Assembly: GCF_019352895.1 (NCBI RefSeq)
Contig: NZ_JAAAFX010000004.1
Coordinates: 1,784,235-1,848,234, forward strand
Origin: Variovorax boronicumulans
GTDB taxonomy: Bacteria > Pseudomonadota > Gammaproteobacteria > Burkholderiales > Burkholderiaceae_C
Length of the DNA: 64,000 nucleotides
Direction: 5' to 3'
In this document: piece after piece, positions 1-7,958 of the stretch
Position numbering within the stretch: position 1 is the stretch's first letter
Layout: every line of letters begins with the position of its first letter
The notes under the pieces: generated by a model
The model's input: the letters and a program-made list of their open reading frames with translations, nothing else
The model's database searches: none
What the model was told of the DNA's origin: nothing
Made by a program: the position numbers and the translations under genes

Positions 1-197
1 AGGCGATCGTGGCGCAGGGCTTCTGCGCGGCCGTGGGGGACCGCACGGCCGAACTGGGCGGCATCTCGGCCCCGGTGTTCCGCACCGACGGCACGCTGGC
101 CGGCGCCGTCACGCTGACCATGCCGGCCCACCGCTACGACGCCGCCTTCATCGCGCCCGTGCGGGCCGCCGCGGCAAAACTCGACGGCGGCGTTTGA
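1..197 (+). CDS. IclR-family transcriptional regulator, C-terminal end (partial)
   Basis: The reading frame is open from the left edge of the window and stops with TGA at 195-197, so only about the last 64 residues are present. The piece GISAPVFRTDGTLAGAVTL followed by a short charged helix matches the end of the IclR effector-binding domain, where the pattern 'isaPvf...G.l.gal.l..P..R' is typical. The DNA-binding part lies outside the window. It sits 130 bp upstream of malate synthase on the same strand. IclR proteins often control glyoxylate and acetate genes, so regulation of glcB is plausible, but this is inference. A GAF-like domain from another regulator family cannot be fully excluded from so short a piece. 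Confidence 0.6.
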   Translation, partial: AIVAQGFCAAVGDRTAELGGISAPVFRTDGTLAGAVTLTMPAHRYDAAFIAPVRAAAAKLDGGV

Positions 198-327
198 TTC
201 CATCTATTTTTGTCACGAATCAATCCCTTTTGAACTTCTTAATGCTTTGGCACGTATCCAATAAAGTAGCGGTAGAGCGCAGCGCCACGTCTGCGCCCCG
301 CATCTTTCTTTTCCAGAGGTTTGCCCC

Positions 328-2502
328 ATGACCGATCGCACCACCGTCCACGGCCTCCAGGTCGCCAACGAACTCCACCGCTTCATCGAAGACAAGGTGT
401 TGCCCGCCACCGGCGTGGACAGCGCGCGCTTCTGGCAGGGCTTCGATGCCATCGTGACCGACCTGGCGCCCAAGAACATCGCGCTGCTGGCCGAGCGCGA
501 CCGGCTGCAGACCGCGCTCGACACCTGGCACAAGGCCAACCCGGGCCCGATCGCCGACATGCCCGCCTACCGCGCCTTCCTCGAGAAGATCGGCTACCTG
601 CTGCCGCAACCGAAGGACGTGACGGCCACCACCGCCAACGTCGATGCCGAACTCGCGCTGCAGGCCGGCCCGCAGCTGGTGGTGCCGATCCTGAATGCGC
701 GCTATGCGCTCAACGCAGCCAACGCACGCTGGGGCTCGCTGTACGACGCGCTCTACGGCACCGACGCGATCCCCGAGACCGACGGCGCCGAAAAGGGCAA
801 GGGCTACAACCCGGTGCGCGGCGCCAAGGTCATCGCCTTCGCGCGTGACGTGCTCGACCAGGCCGTGCCGCTGGCCAACGGCTCGCACAAGGACGCGACC
901 GGCTACAGCGTCAAGGACGGCCAGCTGGTCGTCGCGCTGCACAGCAGCAGCACCGCACTCAAGGACCCGGCCGCCTTCGTCGGCTACCAGGGCGACGCGG
1001 CCGCGCCTTCGTCGGTGCTGTTCAAGCACAACGGCATCCACCTCGACCTGCAGATCGACCGCAGCACCGCCATCGGCAAGACCGATGCCGCCGGCGTGAG
1101 CGACCTGGTGCTCGAAGCCGCGCTCTCGACCATCCTCGACCTCGAGGATTCGGTGGCGGTGGTCGACGCGGCCGACAAGGTGCTGGCGTATTCGAACTGG
1201 CTGGGCATCCAGCAGGGCACGCTGACCGAGGAAGTGGCCAAGGGCGGCAAGACCTTCACCCGCGGCCTGAACCCCGACCGCGAATACACCGGCGCCGACG
1301 GAAAGCCGCTGAAGCTGCACGGCCGCTCGCTGATGTTCCTGCGCAACGTGGGCCACCTGATGACCAACCCGGCCATCCTGTACGGCAACGGCAAGGAGAT
1401 CCCCGAAGGCATCCTCGACGCCGTGGTGACCACCACCATCGCCACCATCGACCTGAAGCGCAAGGGCAACTCGCGCACCGGCAGCGTCTACATCGTGAAG
1501 CCGAAGATGCACGGACCGGCCGAAGTGGCTTTCGCCAGCGAGCTGTTCGGCCGCGTCGAGCAACTGCTCGGCCTGCCCGCCAACACCGTGAAGCTCGGCA
1601 TCATGGACGAGGAGCGCCGCACCAGCGTCAACCTCAAGGCCTGCATCGCCGAGGCCGCCGCGCGCGTGGCCTTCATCAACACCGGCTTCCTCGACCGCAC
1701 CGGCGACGAGATGCACACCGCGATGCACGCCGGCGCGATGCTGCGCAAGGGCGACATCAAGGGCACCAAGTGGATCGCGGCCTACGAGAAGAACAACGTG
1801 CTGGTCGGCCTCTCGTGCGGCCTGCGCGGCAAGGCGCAGATCGGCAAGGGCATGTGGGCCATGCCCGACCTGATGGCCGACATGCTCAAGCAGAAGATCG
1901 GCCACCCCAAGGCCGGCGCCAACACCGCCTGGGTGCCCTCGCCCACGGCCGCCACGCTGCACGCGCTGCACTACCACCAGGTCAACGTGGCCGAGGTGCA
2001 GAAGGAACTCGAGAAGATCGACGCCAACGCCGAGCGCGACAACATCCTCAACGACCTGCTGCAGATCCCGGTCGCGCCGAAGCCGGTCTGGAGCGATGCC
2101 GACAAGCAGCAGGAACTCGACAACAACGTGCAGGGCATCCTGGGCTACGTGGTGCGCTGGATCGACCAGGGCGTGGGCTGCTCGAAGGTGCCCGACATCC
2201 ACAACGTGGGCCTGATGGAAGACCGCGCCACGCTGCGCATCTCGAGCCAGCACATCGCCAACTGGCTGCTGCACGGCGTCGTGACGAAGGAGCAGGTCAA
2301 CGCCACCTTCGAACGCATGGCCGCGGTGGTCGACGGCCAGAACGCGGGCGACAGCCTCTACCAGCCGATGGCCGGCCACTTCAAGACCTCGGCCGCCTAC
2401 CAGGCCGCGCAGGACCTGGTGTTCAAGGGCCTCGAGCAGCCCAGCGGCTACACCGAGCCGCTGCTGCATGCCTGGCGGCTGAAGGTCAAGGGCGAAGCCT
2501 GA
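328..2502 (+). CDS. glcB: Malate synthase G
   Basis: This 724-residue protein condenses glyoxylate and acetyl-CoA to malate in the cytoplasm, the second step of the glyoxylate route. Its length matches the monomeric G isoform (about 720 residues) and not the shorter A isoform (about 530). The segment [18 protein letters not shown] near residue 630 carries the expected catalytic aspartate (D632 here, D631 in E. coli). The glyoxylate and magnesium region around [17 protein letters not shown] and the MHAGAM segment are also present. The ATG at 328 follows an AGAGG-type ribosome binding site. A strong intrinsic terminator lies just downstream, so the gene probably forms its own transcription unit. 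The preceding IclR-type gene is a candidate regulator. Confidence 0.98.
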   Translation: MTDRTTVHGLQVANELHRFIEDKVLPATGVDSARFWQGFDAIVTDLAPKNIALLAERDRLQTALDTWHKANPGPIADMPAYRAFLEKIGYLLPQPKDVTATTANVDAELALQAGPQLVVPILNARYALNAANARWGSLYDALYGTDAIPETDGAEKGKGYNPVRGAKVIAFARDVLDQAVPLANGSHKDATGYSVKDGQLVVALHSSSTALKDPAAFVGYQGDAAAPSSVLFKHNGIHLDLQIDRSTAIGKTDAAGVSDLVLEAALSTILDLEDSVAVVDAADKVLAYSNWLGIQQGTLTEEVAKGGKTFTRGLNPDREYTGADGKPLKLHGRSLMFLRNVGHLMTNPAILYGNGKEIPEGILDAVVTTTIATIDLKRKGNSRTGSVYIVKPKMHGPAEVAFASELFGRVEQLLGLPANTVKLGIMDEERRTSVNLKACIAEAAARVAFINTGFLDRTGDEMHTAMHAGAMLRKGDIKGTKWIAAYEKNNVLVGLSCGLRGKAQIGKGMWAMPDLMADMLKQKIGHPKAGANTAWVPSPTAATLHALHYHQVNVAEVQKELEKIDANAERDNILNDLLQIPVAPKPVWSDADKQQELDNNVQGILGYVVRWIDQGVGCSKVPDIHNVGLMEDRATLRISSQHIANWLLHGVVTKEQVNATFERMAAVVDGQNAGDSLYQPMAGHFKTSAAYQAAQDLVFKGLEQPSGYTEPLLHAWRLKVKGEA

Positions 2503-2527
2503 CCCAGCGACCCGTCGCGGCAGCACG

Positions 2528-2555
2528 AACGGCACCTTAGGGTGCCGTTTTTTTT
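2528..2555 (+). terminator. Intrinsic terminator after glcB
   Basis: A nine-base-pair stem (AACGGCACC pairing with GGTGCCGTT) with a TTAG loop runs directly into an uninterrupted T tract. It begins about 25 bp after the glcB stop codon. Confidence 0.88.
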
Positions 2556-2775
2556 GCGTCCGCGAAGCGCCACGACAGCGCACACGCGCAAGCGCGCAGC
2601 CCCGATGTCCACAAGCGTGGGCACGTTGCGCCTACACGGCACCGCGCGGCATGCCGACCCGGCGCCCGGCGCCGGCCCCTAAGGTCCATTCAGCTGTCCA
2701 CAAGGGCCAGCAGCGATGCCGGCCCCGCCGGTTCGGTCGACACCCTGTTTGTTCCGCCACCTTAGGAGATACGAC

Positions 2776-3045
2776 ATGATCCAACGCACCGCCCCTCTTC
2801 TTGCCGCCTTGCTGCTCGGCACCGCCGGCATGGCTTTCGCCCAGGGCAACCCGCCGACCAACGCTTCACCTAACCCGGCCACGGCCGCGGGTCAGCAGAC
2901 CCAGATGGGCACGCCGATGGGCACCACCGGCACGCCGACCGGCCCTGCCGCGGGCGCGCCGATGAACAGCACCGCCGCACCGGCCGCGGCACCGGCACCC
3001 ATGCCCGCGCCGGCCATGCGTCCCGCACGCGCCGACCGCAACTGA
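2776..3045 (+). CDS. Small secreted Ala/Pro/Thr/Met-rich protein of unknown function
   Basis: This is an 89-residue protein. The ATG at 2776 is preferred over the upstream in-frame ATG at 2716 because TAGGAGAT lies just in front of it and the protein then begins with a clean signal peptide (MIQRTAPLLAALLLGTAGMAFAQ). After the predicted cleavage the mature part is low complexity, rich in Pro, Ala, Thr, Gly and Met, and without cysteines. It ends with a basic tail, RPARADRN. I recognise no domain. Such short proteins are common in Comamonadaceae, but their role is unknown. A periplasmic or extracellular location is the only inference the sequence supports. Confidence 0.6.
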   Translation: MIQRTAPLLAALLLGTAGMAFAQGNPPTNASPNPATAAGQQTQMGTPMGTTGTPTGPAAGAPMNSTAAPAAAPAPMPAPAMRPARADRN

Positions 3046-3063
3046 TCGCGGCCCACGCCGCCA

Positions 3064-3100
3064 CACGAGGCCGGCATCGCCATGCGCTGCCGGCCTCGTG
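3064..3100 (+). repeat. Perfect 13-bp inverted repeat, possible terminator
   Basis: CACGAGGCCGGCA at 3064-3076 pairs perfectly with TGCCGGCCTCGTG at 3088-3100 across an 11-base loop, 20 bp after the stop of the small secreted protein gene. There is no T tract, so it may act as a Rho-independent-like pause or as an mRNA 3' stabiliser. Confidence 0.55.
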
Positions 3101-3155
3101 CGTTGGAAACGCTTCCCGGCGACACTGCGTCGTCATCGCATCCCGAAGGGCCGAC

Positions 3156-3782
3156 ATGACGCGTTCCTCCTTCCGTACCCGCATCGCCGCGATCGCCCTG
3201 CTGGGGGCCGCGGCCGTCGCGCAGGCGGCGCCGCCGGCGCCTACGGTGTCGACCGACGTGCGCACCGTGGTGCAGGGCGTGCTGGCCTCGAACAACCACC
3301 AGCGCCAGCCCTTCGCCGTGATCGACAAGAAGAACGCGCGTCTGTACGTCTACGACGCCGAAGGCCGGCTGCAGGCCTCGTCGCCGGTGCTGCTGGGCCT
3401 GGCGCGCGGCGACCGCTCGGTGCCGGGCATCGGCGAGCGGCCGATGGCGCAGATCCAGCCGCACGAACGCACCACGCCGGCGGGGCGTTTTGTCTCCGAG
3501 CCCGGACGCAACACCGGCGGCGAGGACATCGTCTGGGTCGACTACGACGCGGCCGTCTCGATGCACCGCGTGCGCGCGAGCCGCAAGGCCGATCGCCGCC
3601 TCGAGCGGCTGGCCACGCCGACCGTGGCCGACAACCGCATTTCCTATGGCTGCATCAATGTGCCGGCGAGCTTCTACGACACCTATGTGAAGCCGGCACT
3701 GGGCAGCGCCCACGGCGTGGTCTACGTGCTGCCGGAAGCCAGCAGCCTGCGCGAGCACTTTCCCTTCCTGGCACCCAGTTGA
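3156..3782 (+). CDS. Exported L,D-transpeptidase (YkuD)-like protein
   Basis: This 208-residue protein has an N-terminal signal peptide (cleavage near AVAQAA). The YkuD catalytic pattern appears as MHRVR with H137, followed by ISYGCINVP with the nucleophilic C166. This is the 'HG...S(H/Y)GC.N' active site of enzymes that make or edit 3-3 crosslinks in peptidoglycan or attach proteins to it. The core segment FAVIDKKNARLYVYDAEGRL is the usual strand that opens the domain. The histidine context (HRVR) differs from the common HG, so it may belong to the divergent YkuD-like group whose reaction has not been shown. It acts in the periplasm. No operon partner is evident. Confidence 0.85.
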   Translation: MTRSSFRTRIAAIALLGAAAVAQAAPPAPTVSTDVRTVVQGVLASNNHQRQPFAVIDKKNARLYVYDAEGRLQASSPVLLGLARGDRSVPGIGERPMAQIQPHERTTPAGRFVSEPGRNTGGEDIVWVDYDAAVSMHRVRASRKADRRLERLATPTVADNRISYGCINVPASFYDTYVKPALGSAHGVVYVLPEASSLREHFPFLAPS

Positions 3783-3807
3783 AACGGGCAGGGCCGACAA
3801 TCGCCCC

Positions 3808-4062
3808 ATGCCCTCGCCCCTGTCGCCCGACCCCACGCGCTGCCCTCTGTGCGGCGCGTCGAACGTCTGCGCGATGGAGATCGAGCGAGCGACCGGTGAA
3901 GTGCAACCGCCCTGCTGGTGCATGGCGGCGGATTTCAGCTTCGACGAGGCGCTGCTGGCACGCGTCCCGACCGAGGCGCGCGGACAGGCCTGCATCTGCG
4001 CACGCTGCGCAGCAGCAGCCGCCGACGACGTTCAGCGCGGCGACGTGCCCGCGTCGTCCTGA
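3808..4062 (+). CDS. Cysteine-rich CWC family protein
   Basis: This 84-residue protein carries paired cysteines (CPLCGASNVC near the start, CWCM in the middle, CICARC near the end), as in the small CWC family. The CWC name comes from the conserved Cys-Trp-Cys seen here at about residues 36-38. Metal binding is likely; no biochemical function is established. Its last 31 bases overlap the convergent zinc-peptidase gene, so both proteins share coding DNA in their C-terminal tails. Confidence 0.75.
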   Translation: MPSPLSPDPTRCPLCGASNVCAMEIERATGEVQPPCWCMAADFSFDEALLARVPTEARGQACICARCAAAAADDVQRGDVPASS

Positions 4063-5453
4063 AACATCCCCTGGTTCTGCTGCAGCCCGGTCTGGCAGAA
4101 AGGCTGCTGCGCCTGCACCTGGCCCTGGCTCTGTCCCTGGCCGTTCTCCATCGGCGCATCGACCGGTGGCGGCAGCGGCGCGGGGGCGGCGTCGAGCGGC
4201 ACGTCGGTGCTCGTGGCCTCGTCCTGCGGCGCGCCCGCGTGGTCGCGCTGGCGCTGCTCGGTGATCACCTGGTGGATGAACTGCAGCTTGCCCACCGCCG
4301 CGCGCGGCAGCACGAAGGGGTAGTAATCGGGCTGGCCCATGCTGCGCGACAACTCGTTGAGCACGTTGGTCAGCCGCACCCAGCCATTGAGGAAGTCGAG
4401 GAACTTGAGCGCACCCGGGTGCTCGGGTTGCCAGAGGTCTTCGACGGTGAAGAGATCGCTCGCGAGTTCGACGTTCTGCGCATCGACCCCGAAGCTCATC
4501 GCGGTGTCGGCGGTGTCGGCCATGTGCAGGTAGTGGGCCCAGGTCTCGGCCCAGTCCTCCCAGGGATGCGAGCTGGCGTAGCTGGTCACGAAGCGCACCG
4601 CCCAGTCGGCGGGCGGGCCGTTCTCGTAGTGCATGCGCAAAGCGGTCGCGTAGTCGGCGCGCTCGTCGCCGAACAGGCTGCGGAAGCCCTCGATCCAGGG
4701 CGTGGGCGCGACCAGCAGGTCCCAGTAGTAGTGGCCGATCTCGTGGCGGAAGTGGCCCACCAGCGTGCGGTAGGGCTCGCGCATCTCGGCGCGGATGCGC
4801 TCGCGCACCGCGTCCTCGGCCTCTTCGGCGTTGAGCGTGATCACGCCCATCTCGTGGCCGGTCAGCACATGCTGGCCACCGGGTACGTTGCTCAGGAAGT
4901 CGAAGGCCAGGCCATGCACCGGGTCGGCATGGCGCGTGACCACCGGCAGGCCCAGCGCGAGCAATTGCGAGAGCAGCCGGCGCTTGCCCTGCTCGAGCTT
5001 GCGCCACAGCGTGCCGTTGCTCTCGATCGAAAGGTCGGGGATGGTCCGGGTCGCACTGCACGACAGGCAGTAGCCGGGCGCCAGGCCCTGCGGCGAAGGC
5101 GCGGCGTCGCCGCCCTGCGCCGGCACGGGCGCCATCCAGTTGCAGCCGGCCGCGGTCAGGAAATTGGCGCAGCGCCGCAGCACCGGGCCGCCGGCGTCGC
5201 CGAAGACGGTGAAGGTGTCGGTTTCCGGGCCAGGTGAGAGCGGCACCACGCCCAGCCGCTCGGGCACGAAGCCCAGCGGCGTGCGGCAGGCCAGGCACTG
5301 GCTGTTGCCGAGGAAGACCGGCCGGCCGCACTGGCACTGGTAGGCCCGGCTGATGGTGGGCGCGCGCAGGTCGGCCGCCAGCGAGGAGGCATTGCCGTCG
5401 GGAAGCCCCTGCGGATCGACAGCCTGGCCGCCGTCATCGGTGAGAGAGTCCAT
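4032..5453 (-). CDS. Zinc-binding metallopeptidase-like protein with N-terminal zinc ribbon
   Basis: This 473-residue cytoplasmic protein uses the ATG at 5453; the longer frame to 5528 lacks a good start. The N-terminal 60 residues hold CQCGRP and CLACRTP, a four-cysteine zinc ribbon, with further cysteines at ANFLTAAGC and YCLSC. HEIGHYYW at residues 237-241 is an HExxH zincin motif. The following DYATALRMHYENGPP and WEDWAETWAHYLHMADT segments match the 'putative zinc-binding metallo-peptidase' family (PF15887). The C-terminal 60 residues are Pro/Gln-rich and probably disordered. The substrate is unknown. It faces the MFS gene divergently from 5585 and overlaps the CWC gene at its 3' end. 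Confidence 0.82.
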   Translation of the reverse strand: MDSLTDDGGQAVDPQGLPDGNASSLAADLRAPTISRAYQCQCGRPVFLGNSQCLACRTPLGFVPERLGVVPLSPGPETDTFTVFGDAGGPVLRRCANFLTAAGCNWMAPVPAQGGDAAPSPQGLAPGYCLSCSATRTIPDLSIESNGTLWRKLEQGKRRLLSQLLALGLPVVTRHADPVHGLAFDFLSNVPGGQHVLTGHEMGVITLNAEEAEDAVRERIRAEMREPYRTLVGHFRHEIGHYYWDLLVAPTPWIEGFRSLFGDERADYATALRMHYENGPPADWAVRFVTSYASSHPWEDWAETWAHYLHMADTADTAMSFGVDAQNVELASDLFTVEDLWQPEHPGALKFLDFLNGWVRLTNVLNELSRSMGQPDYYPFVLPRAAVGKLQFIHQVITEQRQRDHAGAPQDEATSTDVPLDAAPAPLPPPVDAPMENGQGQSQGQVQAQQPFCQTGLQQNQGMFQDDAGTSPR

Positions 5454-5584
5454 GGTGTATGTTCTTCTGGGTGGGTGTGGGACAGCGCAGGCATTGTCTC
5501 CCCCGCTTCCAGGCGCCGCGAAGCGCAAAGACCGATATCCTTGTAGGACAGGCCGACCCCGAACGGCCGCCCGACCGCCGCCTC

Positions 5585-7060
5585 ATGACCGCCTCGCCCC
5601 TCCCCTCCCTGAGCCAACGCTATGGCGAACGCTACCGCTGGCTGCTGCTGCTGTCGGTGATGGTCGGCACCATGGCCTCGATCATGTCGTCGACCATCGT
5701 CAACGTGGCGATCCCCGGCATGAGCCATTACTTCTCGCTGGGCCAGGAACGCGCCCAGTGGGTGAGTTCGGGCTTCATGGTGGCGATGACGGTGTCGATG
5801 CTGACCACGCCCTGGCTGCTGGGCCGCTACGGCTACCGGCGCACCTATGTCGGCACGATGGTGCTGCTGCTGGCCGGCGGCATCGCGGGCGGGCTGGCCA
5901 ACAACTTCTCGCTGGTGCTGATCGCGCGCGTGGCCGAGGGGCTGGCCGCGGGCGTGGTGCAGCCGATCCCGGCCATCATCATCCTGCGCGCCTTCGAGCC
6001 GCACGAGCAGGGCCGCGCCAGCGGCATCTTCGGCATGGGCGTGGTGCTGGCGCCGGCCATCGGGCCGAGCATCGGCGGCGTGCTGGTCGACCTGTTCGGC
6101 TGGCGCTCGATCTTCTTCATGGTGGTGCCCTTCTGCCTGGCCTCGATCTGGCTGGCCTACAAGTTCGTGCCGACCACCGCACCCGGCGGCGTGAGCGCGG
6201 CGCGCACCAGCGGGCTCGACTGGCGCGGCCTGCTGATCGGCACCGTGGGCACGCTGTGCCTGCTCAACGGCCTGGTCGCGCTGCGCGGCGATGCGCCGCT
6301 CGAGGCCGCGGCCCTGCTGGCCGGTGCCGCCGCGTCGCTGGTGCTCTTCATCTGGTGGCAGAAGCGCCTGATGGCCGCCGAAGGCGCACCGCTGATGAAC
6401 ATGGCACTGTTCGGCTACCGACAGTTCTCCATGGGCACCGTGGTGGCCTTCATCTACGGCGCGGCGCTGTTCGGCTCGACCTACCTGCTGCCGGTCTACA
6501 TGCAGGTGGCGCTGCACCTGTCGGCCTCGCACGTGGGCACGATCATGCTGCCGGCGGGCATCGTGCTGGCCTTCACCATCGCGGGCGTGGGCCGGCTGGC
6601 CGACCGCCAGCCCACCTGGCTGCTGGTGAGCATCGGCCTGGCGCTGCTGGCGGTCTCGTTCACGCTGATGCTCGCGCTCTCGCTGGGCAGCGCGCTGTGG
6701 CTGCTGGTGATCTTCGCGGTCATCGGGCGCATCGGGCTGGGCTTCATCCTGCCCTCGCTCAACCTGGGCTCGATGCGGCCGCTGGCCAAGCCGCTGATTC
6801 CGCAGGGCGCCAGCACCATCAGCTTCCTGCGCATGCTGGGCGGCGCGGCCGGCGTGAGCCTGTGCGCGATCGCCCTCGAGTGGCGGCTGGCGGCGCACGG
6901 CGACTCACTGACCAACCCGATGAGCAGCCCGGCGCGGCTGGCCGCCTTCAACGAAGTCTTCCTGATGCTGGCCGCGCTGTGCGCGCTCGCCATCTGTGCG
7001 GCCTGGCAATTGCGCGTCCGCGCGCCCTTCCCCCCCAAGACCACGTCCGAGGAAACCTGA
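5585..7060 (+). CDS. DHA2-type MFS multidrug/efflux transporter
   Basis: This 491-residue inner membrane protein has about 14 hydrophobic segments, as in the EmrB/QacA group of proton-coupled exporters. The motif-C region APAIGPSIGGVLVD in transmembrane segment 5 marks antiporters. The segment LLGRYGYRRTY is the loop 2-3 motif-A equivalent. The ATG at 5585 was chosen because MTASPLPSLSQRYGERYRW is a normal N-terminus just before the first membrane helix; the upstream extension to 5459 is not membrane-like. The next gene starts two bases after the stop, so they are cotranscribed. No HlyD-like periplasmic partner is adjacent. The exported compound cannot be told from sequence. Confidence 0.9.
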   Translation: MTASPLPSLSQRYGERYRWLLLLSVMVGTMASIMSSTIVNVAIPGMSHYFSLGQERAQWVSSGFMVAMTVSMLTTPWLLGRYGYRRTYVGTMVLLLAGGIAGGLANNFSLVLIARVAEGLAAGVVQPIPAIIILRAFEPHEQGRASGIFGMGVVLAPAIGPSIGGVLVDLFGWRSIFFMVVPFCLASIWLAYKFVPTTAPGGVSAARTSGLDWRGLLIGTVGTLCLLNGLVALRGDAPLEAAALLAGAAASLVLFIWWQKRLMAAEGAPLMNMALFGYRQFSMGTVVAFIYGAALFGSTYLLPVYMQVALHLSASHVGTIMLPAGIVLAFTIAGVGRLADRQPTWLLVSIGLALLAVSFTLMLALSLGSALWLLVIFAVIGRIGLGFILPSLNLGSMRPLAKPLIPQGASTISFLRMLGGAAGVSLCAIALEWRLAAHGDSLTNPMSSPARLAAFNEVFLMLAALCALAICAAWQLRVRAPFPPKTTSEET

Positions 7061-7062
7061 GC

Positions 7063-7827
7063 ATGTGCCAACTGCTGGGAATGAACAGCAACACGCCGAC
7101 CGACGTGACCTTCAGCTTCACCGGCTTCGCGCAGCGCGGCGGCCGCACCGACCACCATGCCGACGGCTGGGGCATCGCCTTCTTCGAGGACCGCGGCCTG
7201 CGGCATTTCGTCGACCACCTGCCGGCCTGCACCTCGCCGGTGGCCGAGCTGATCCGGCGCTACCCGATCCAGAGCAGCCACGTGATCGCCCACATCCGCA
7301 AGGCGACGCAGGGCCGGGTCAACCTGCAGAACTGCCACCCCTTCGTGCGCGAGCTCTGGGGCCGCTACTGGGTGTTCGCCCACAACGGCGACCTCAAGGA
7401 CTTCCGGCCGCGGCTGCACGGCAACTTCCACCCGGTGGGCGACACCGACAGCGAACATGCCTTCTGCTGGCTGATGCAAGAGCTCGCCAAGTCGCATGCC
7501 GACGTGCCCAGCGTGGAGGAGCTCACGCTCACCCTGCGCGAACTCGCGCCGCGCATCGCCAGGCACGGCACCTTCAACTTCATGCTGTCGAACGGCCAGG
7601 CGCTGTGGGCCCATGCCTCGACGAACCTCTGGTACATCGAGCGCCAGCACCCCTTCATGCTGGCGCACCTGGCCGACGAGGACGTGGCGATCGACTTCGC
7701 GCAGCACACCACGCCCGACGACCGCGTGGCCGTGATCGTGACCGCGCCGCTCACCACCAACGAGACCTGGACCGCCTTCGCGCCCGGCGAACTCGCGGTC
7801 TTCGTGGACGGCCGCCGGGCCGGCTGA
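7063..7827 (+). CDS. Class II glutamine amidotransferase (YafJ-like)
   Basis: This 254-residue protein starts MCQLLGMNSN, so Cys2 becomes the N-terminal nucleophile after Met removal, as in Ntn-type glutaminases. HADGWGIAFF, AHIRKATQG and VFAHNGDLKDF are the conserved glutamine-binding segments of the YafJ/DUG3-like group. The enzyme should release ammonia from glutamine or a gamma-glutamyl compound. A synthetase domain to receive the ammonia is not fused to it and is not nearby. The ATG follows the MFS stop by two bases with GAGGAAACC in front, which suggests translational coupling. The shared function of the pair is unknown. Confidence 0.88.
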   Translation: MCQLLGMNSNTPTDVTFSFTGFAQRGGRTDHHADGWGIAFFEDRGLRHFVDHLPACTSPVAELIRRYPIQSSHVIAHIRKATQGRVNLQNCHPFVRELWGRYWVFAHNGDLKDFRPRLHGNFHPVGDTDSEHAFCWLMQELAKSHADVPSVEELTLTLRELAPRIARHGTFNFMLSNGQALWAHASTNLWYIERQHPFMLAHLADEDVAIDFAQHTTPDDRVAVIVTAPLTTNETWTAFAPGELAVFVDGRRAG

Positions 7828-7919
7828 GCCCGGCGCCGGCGCGCCCGGCGCGCCAAAAAAACAACGCAGAAGCAGGGACCCGCGCGGATTGCGGGCGCCC
7901 ACGGGTCGTGGCATTTAAT

Positions 7920-7938
7920 AATAATGGTTCGCATTTGC
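7920..7938 (+). promoter_or_regulatory. Fur-box-like operator upstream of the TonB receptor
   Basis: AATAATGGTTCGCATTTGC matches the 19-bp Fur consensus GATAATGATAATCATTATC at 12 of 19 positions, including the outer AATAAT and CATT halves. It lies about 20 bp before the receptor's ATG inside an AT-rich stretch. It fits iron repression by the Fur protein encoded at 54566-54985. Confidence 0.5.
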
Positions 7939-7958
7939 AAACTCATTCCGATCACGCC

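Noticed and set aside
220..2583. A 787-codon open frame on the minus strand
   Set aside because: It is antisense to malate synthase and is rich in His, Val, Gly, Ala and Arg without domain character, as expected from the complement of GC-biased codons.
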